Source: JBBQIY01 sp964553035
GTDB lineage: Bacteria > Verrucomicrobiota > Kiritimatiellia > RFP12 > UBA3636
Direction: 5' to 3'
NCBI GenBank assembly: GCA_964553035.1
Contig: CAZKJH010000085.1
Span: 1 to 16,701, forward strand
DNA: 16,701 nt
The notes beneath the pieces are model-generated. The model worked only from the letters and a program-made list of their open reading frames with translations, was not told the DNA's origin and searched no databases. Made by a program: the position numbers and the translations under genes. Numbering within the stretch: the stretch's first letter is position 1; each line of letters starts with the position of its first letter. Shown here piece by piece: positions 15,934 to 16,701 of the stretch.

Positions 15934-16653
15934 ATGCGTGGATCATCTTATAGCTTTATTCTAGTTGCGGCTCTTTGCGGAGGGCTTTTCGCAGGGTGTG
16001 AGTGGACCAGTTCCGATGGCGAGTCATCGTGGAGCGGTAGCTACGACCAAATGAACTTTTCTGGAACCTATCGTACGGCAGCAGTGACTACGGAGGCTGA
16101 AGCGCAGACGATTAGCACTTCGGAAACCGTTGGAAAATATGACCCTTCGAAGAAGACGTACTCGGGTAAGCTTCGTTCCCCCGTGGTCGTGGGGTCTGTT
16201 GCCATTACTGCTGGCAGCTTCACCTACGTTGACAATGGCGCTGGTGTCTTAGCCGGCAATGTTGGCACTGCAGGCAACGGTAGCATTAACTATTCATCCG
16301 GAGCTTGGACGTTTACGGCACTTTCGGTTCCCACGTCTTCCGGAAACATTGTCGCTGTTTATTCGTATACCGCTGCAGCCTCAGGCACAGCGGAGATTAG
16401 TTCTATCACCGTTTCACAAGCGGGGCAGAATCTTTCGATGATGCTCTCCAATGGGGTTATCATGACAGGACGATTCACAACGGTTAACGAGGTTTCCGTC
16501 GGTGGTGTCACTGGGTATAATGCTCAGTTTGAGGTTTCAAGTAGTGGCAACAGGTTTGTCGGAACCTTGAATAGCACATCTGGAAATCGCGTTATCAACG
16601 GATCCTGGGTTTCCGGGTCTTCATCTCACGATCTCACCGGCACAGCAAACTAG
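15934..16653 (+). CDS. Putative lipoprotein, Gly/Ser/Thr-rich beta protein of unknown function
   Basis: The protein has 239 residues from the ATG at 15934 (244 if the ATG at 15919 is used). Residues 1-21 form a lipoprotein signal peptide with the lipobox LFAGC, so Cys22 should be lipidated. The next residue is Glu, not Asp, which in enterobacteria would favour the outer membrane. A WSGSYDQMNFSGTYR segment follows near residue 32. The rest is rich in Gly, Ser, Thr and Val with alternating hydrophobic residues, predicting a beta-sandwich or small barrel. The final part (EVSSSGNRFVGTLNS...INGSWVSGSS) looks like paired hairpins of a lipocalin-like or autotransporter-like fold. I do not recognise a family. 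It has its own promoter but lies next to the exported-protein block, so a shared envelope role is possible and unproven. Confidence 0.8.
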   Translation: MRGSSYSFILVAALCGGLFAGCEWTSSDGESSWSGSYDQMNFSGTYRTAAVTTEAEAQTISTSETVGKYDPSKKTYSGKLRSPVVVGSVAITAGSFTYVDNGAGVLAGNVGTAGNGSINYSSGAWTFTALSVPTSSGNIVAVYSYTAAASGTAEISSITVSQAGQNLSMMLSNGVIMTGRFTTVNEVSVGGVTGYNAQFEVSSSGNRFVGTLNSTSGNRVINGSWVSGSSSHDLTGTAN

Positions 16654-16679
16654 TACTCTGTACAGCGCGTATTGGTAAG

Positions 16680-16701
16680 ACAAGATTACAAGATTTACAA
16701 G
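16680..16701. repeat. Short direct repeat at the right edge
   Basis: The last 22 bases read acaagatt, acaagattt, acaag: two and a half copies of an 8-9 base unit running off the window. They may be the start of a longer array or chance. Confidence 0.35.

Noticed and set aside
16654..16701. Terminator after the lipoprotein gene
   Set aside because: Only a 4-bp GTAC/GTAC inverted repeat is present, with no T-run before the window ends.

Overview
The window reads as chromosomal DNA from a Gram-negative bacterium of the Planctomycetes-Verrucomicrobia-Chlamydiae group, most likely Kiritimatiellota or a close Verrucomicrobiota relative. This is inference. It rests on a 3365-residue secreted protein built from DxDxDGxxDxWE motifs with LamG, PKD-like and Ig-like modules, C-terminal modules ending in an FFR(V/I) strand, an MFS transporter fused to HEAT-like repeats, and a lipoprotein of a style I associate with that group. 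No rRNA, tRNA, CRISPR array, transposase or phage gene was seen.

Layout, all genes on the + strand: (1) 1-130, a degenerate G-rich tandem repeat running off the left edge, then about 290 bases of non-coding leader with two small hairpins. (2) 424-2847, a 12-TM MFS permease with a C-terminal helical-repeat domain. (3) 2868-2896, a plausible sigma70-type promoter, followed by three closely spaced genes for exported proteins: an NHL beta-propeller/PKD protein (2965-4899), a small coiled-coil protein (4956-5585) and the giant modular protein (5679-15776). (4) A perfect 11-bp hairpin at 15793-15820 closes this block. (5) A well-formed promoter (15859-15887) drives a separate lipoprotein gene (15934-16653).

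The three-gene block looks like one transcription unit making an envelope or extracellular apparatus. The propeller protein and the giant protein share a homologous Calx-beta-like + PKD-like pair ending in the same VESGV sequence, and both end in a similar FFR(V/I)-type module, so they probably diversified from a common stock. The coiled-coil protein between them could be a periplasmic partner. The lipoprotein could be an envelope-anchored accessory, but its separate promoter makes the link weaker. No catalytic domain was recognised in any exported protein. Adhesion, surface-layer or matrix roles are the most economical guesses, not demonstrated ones.
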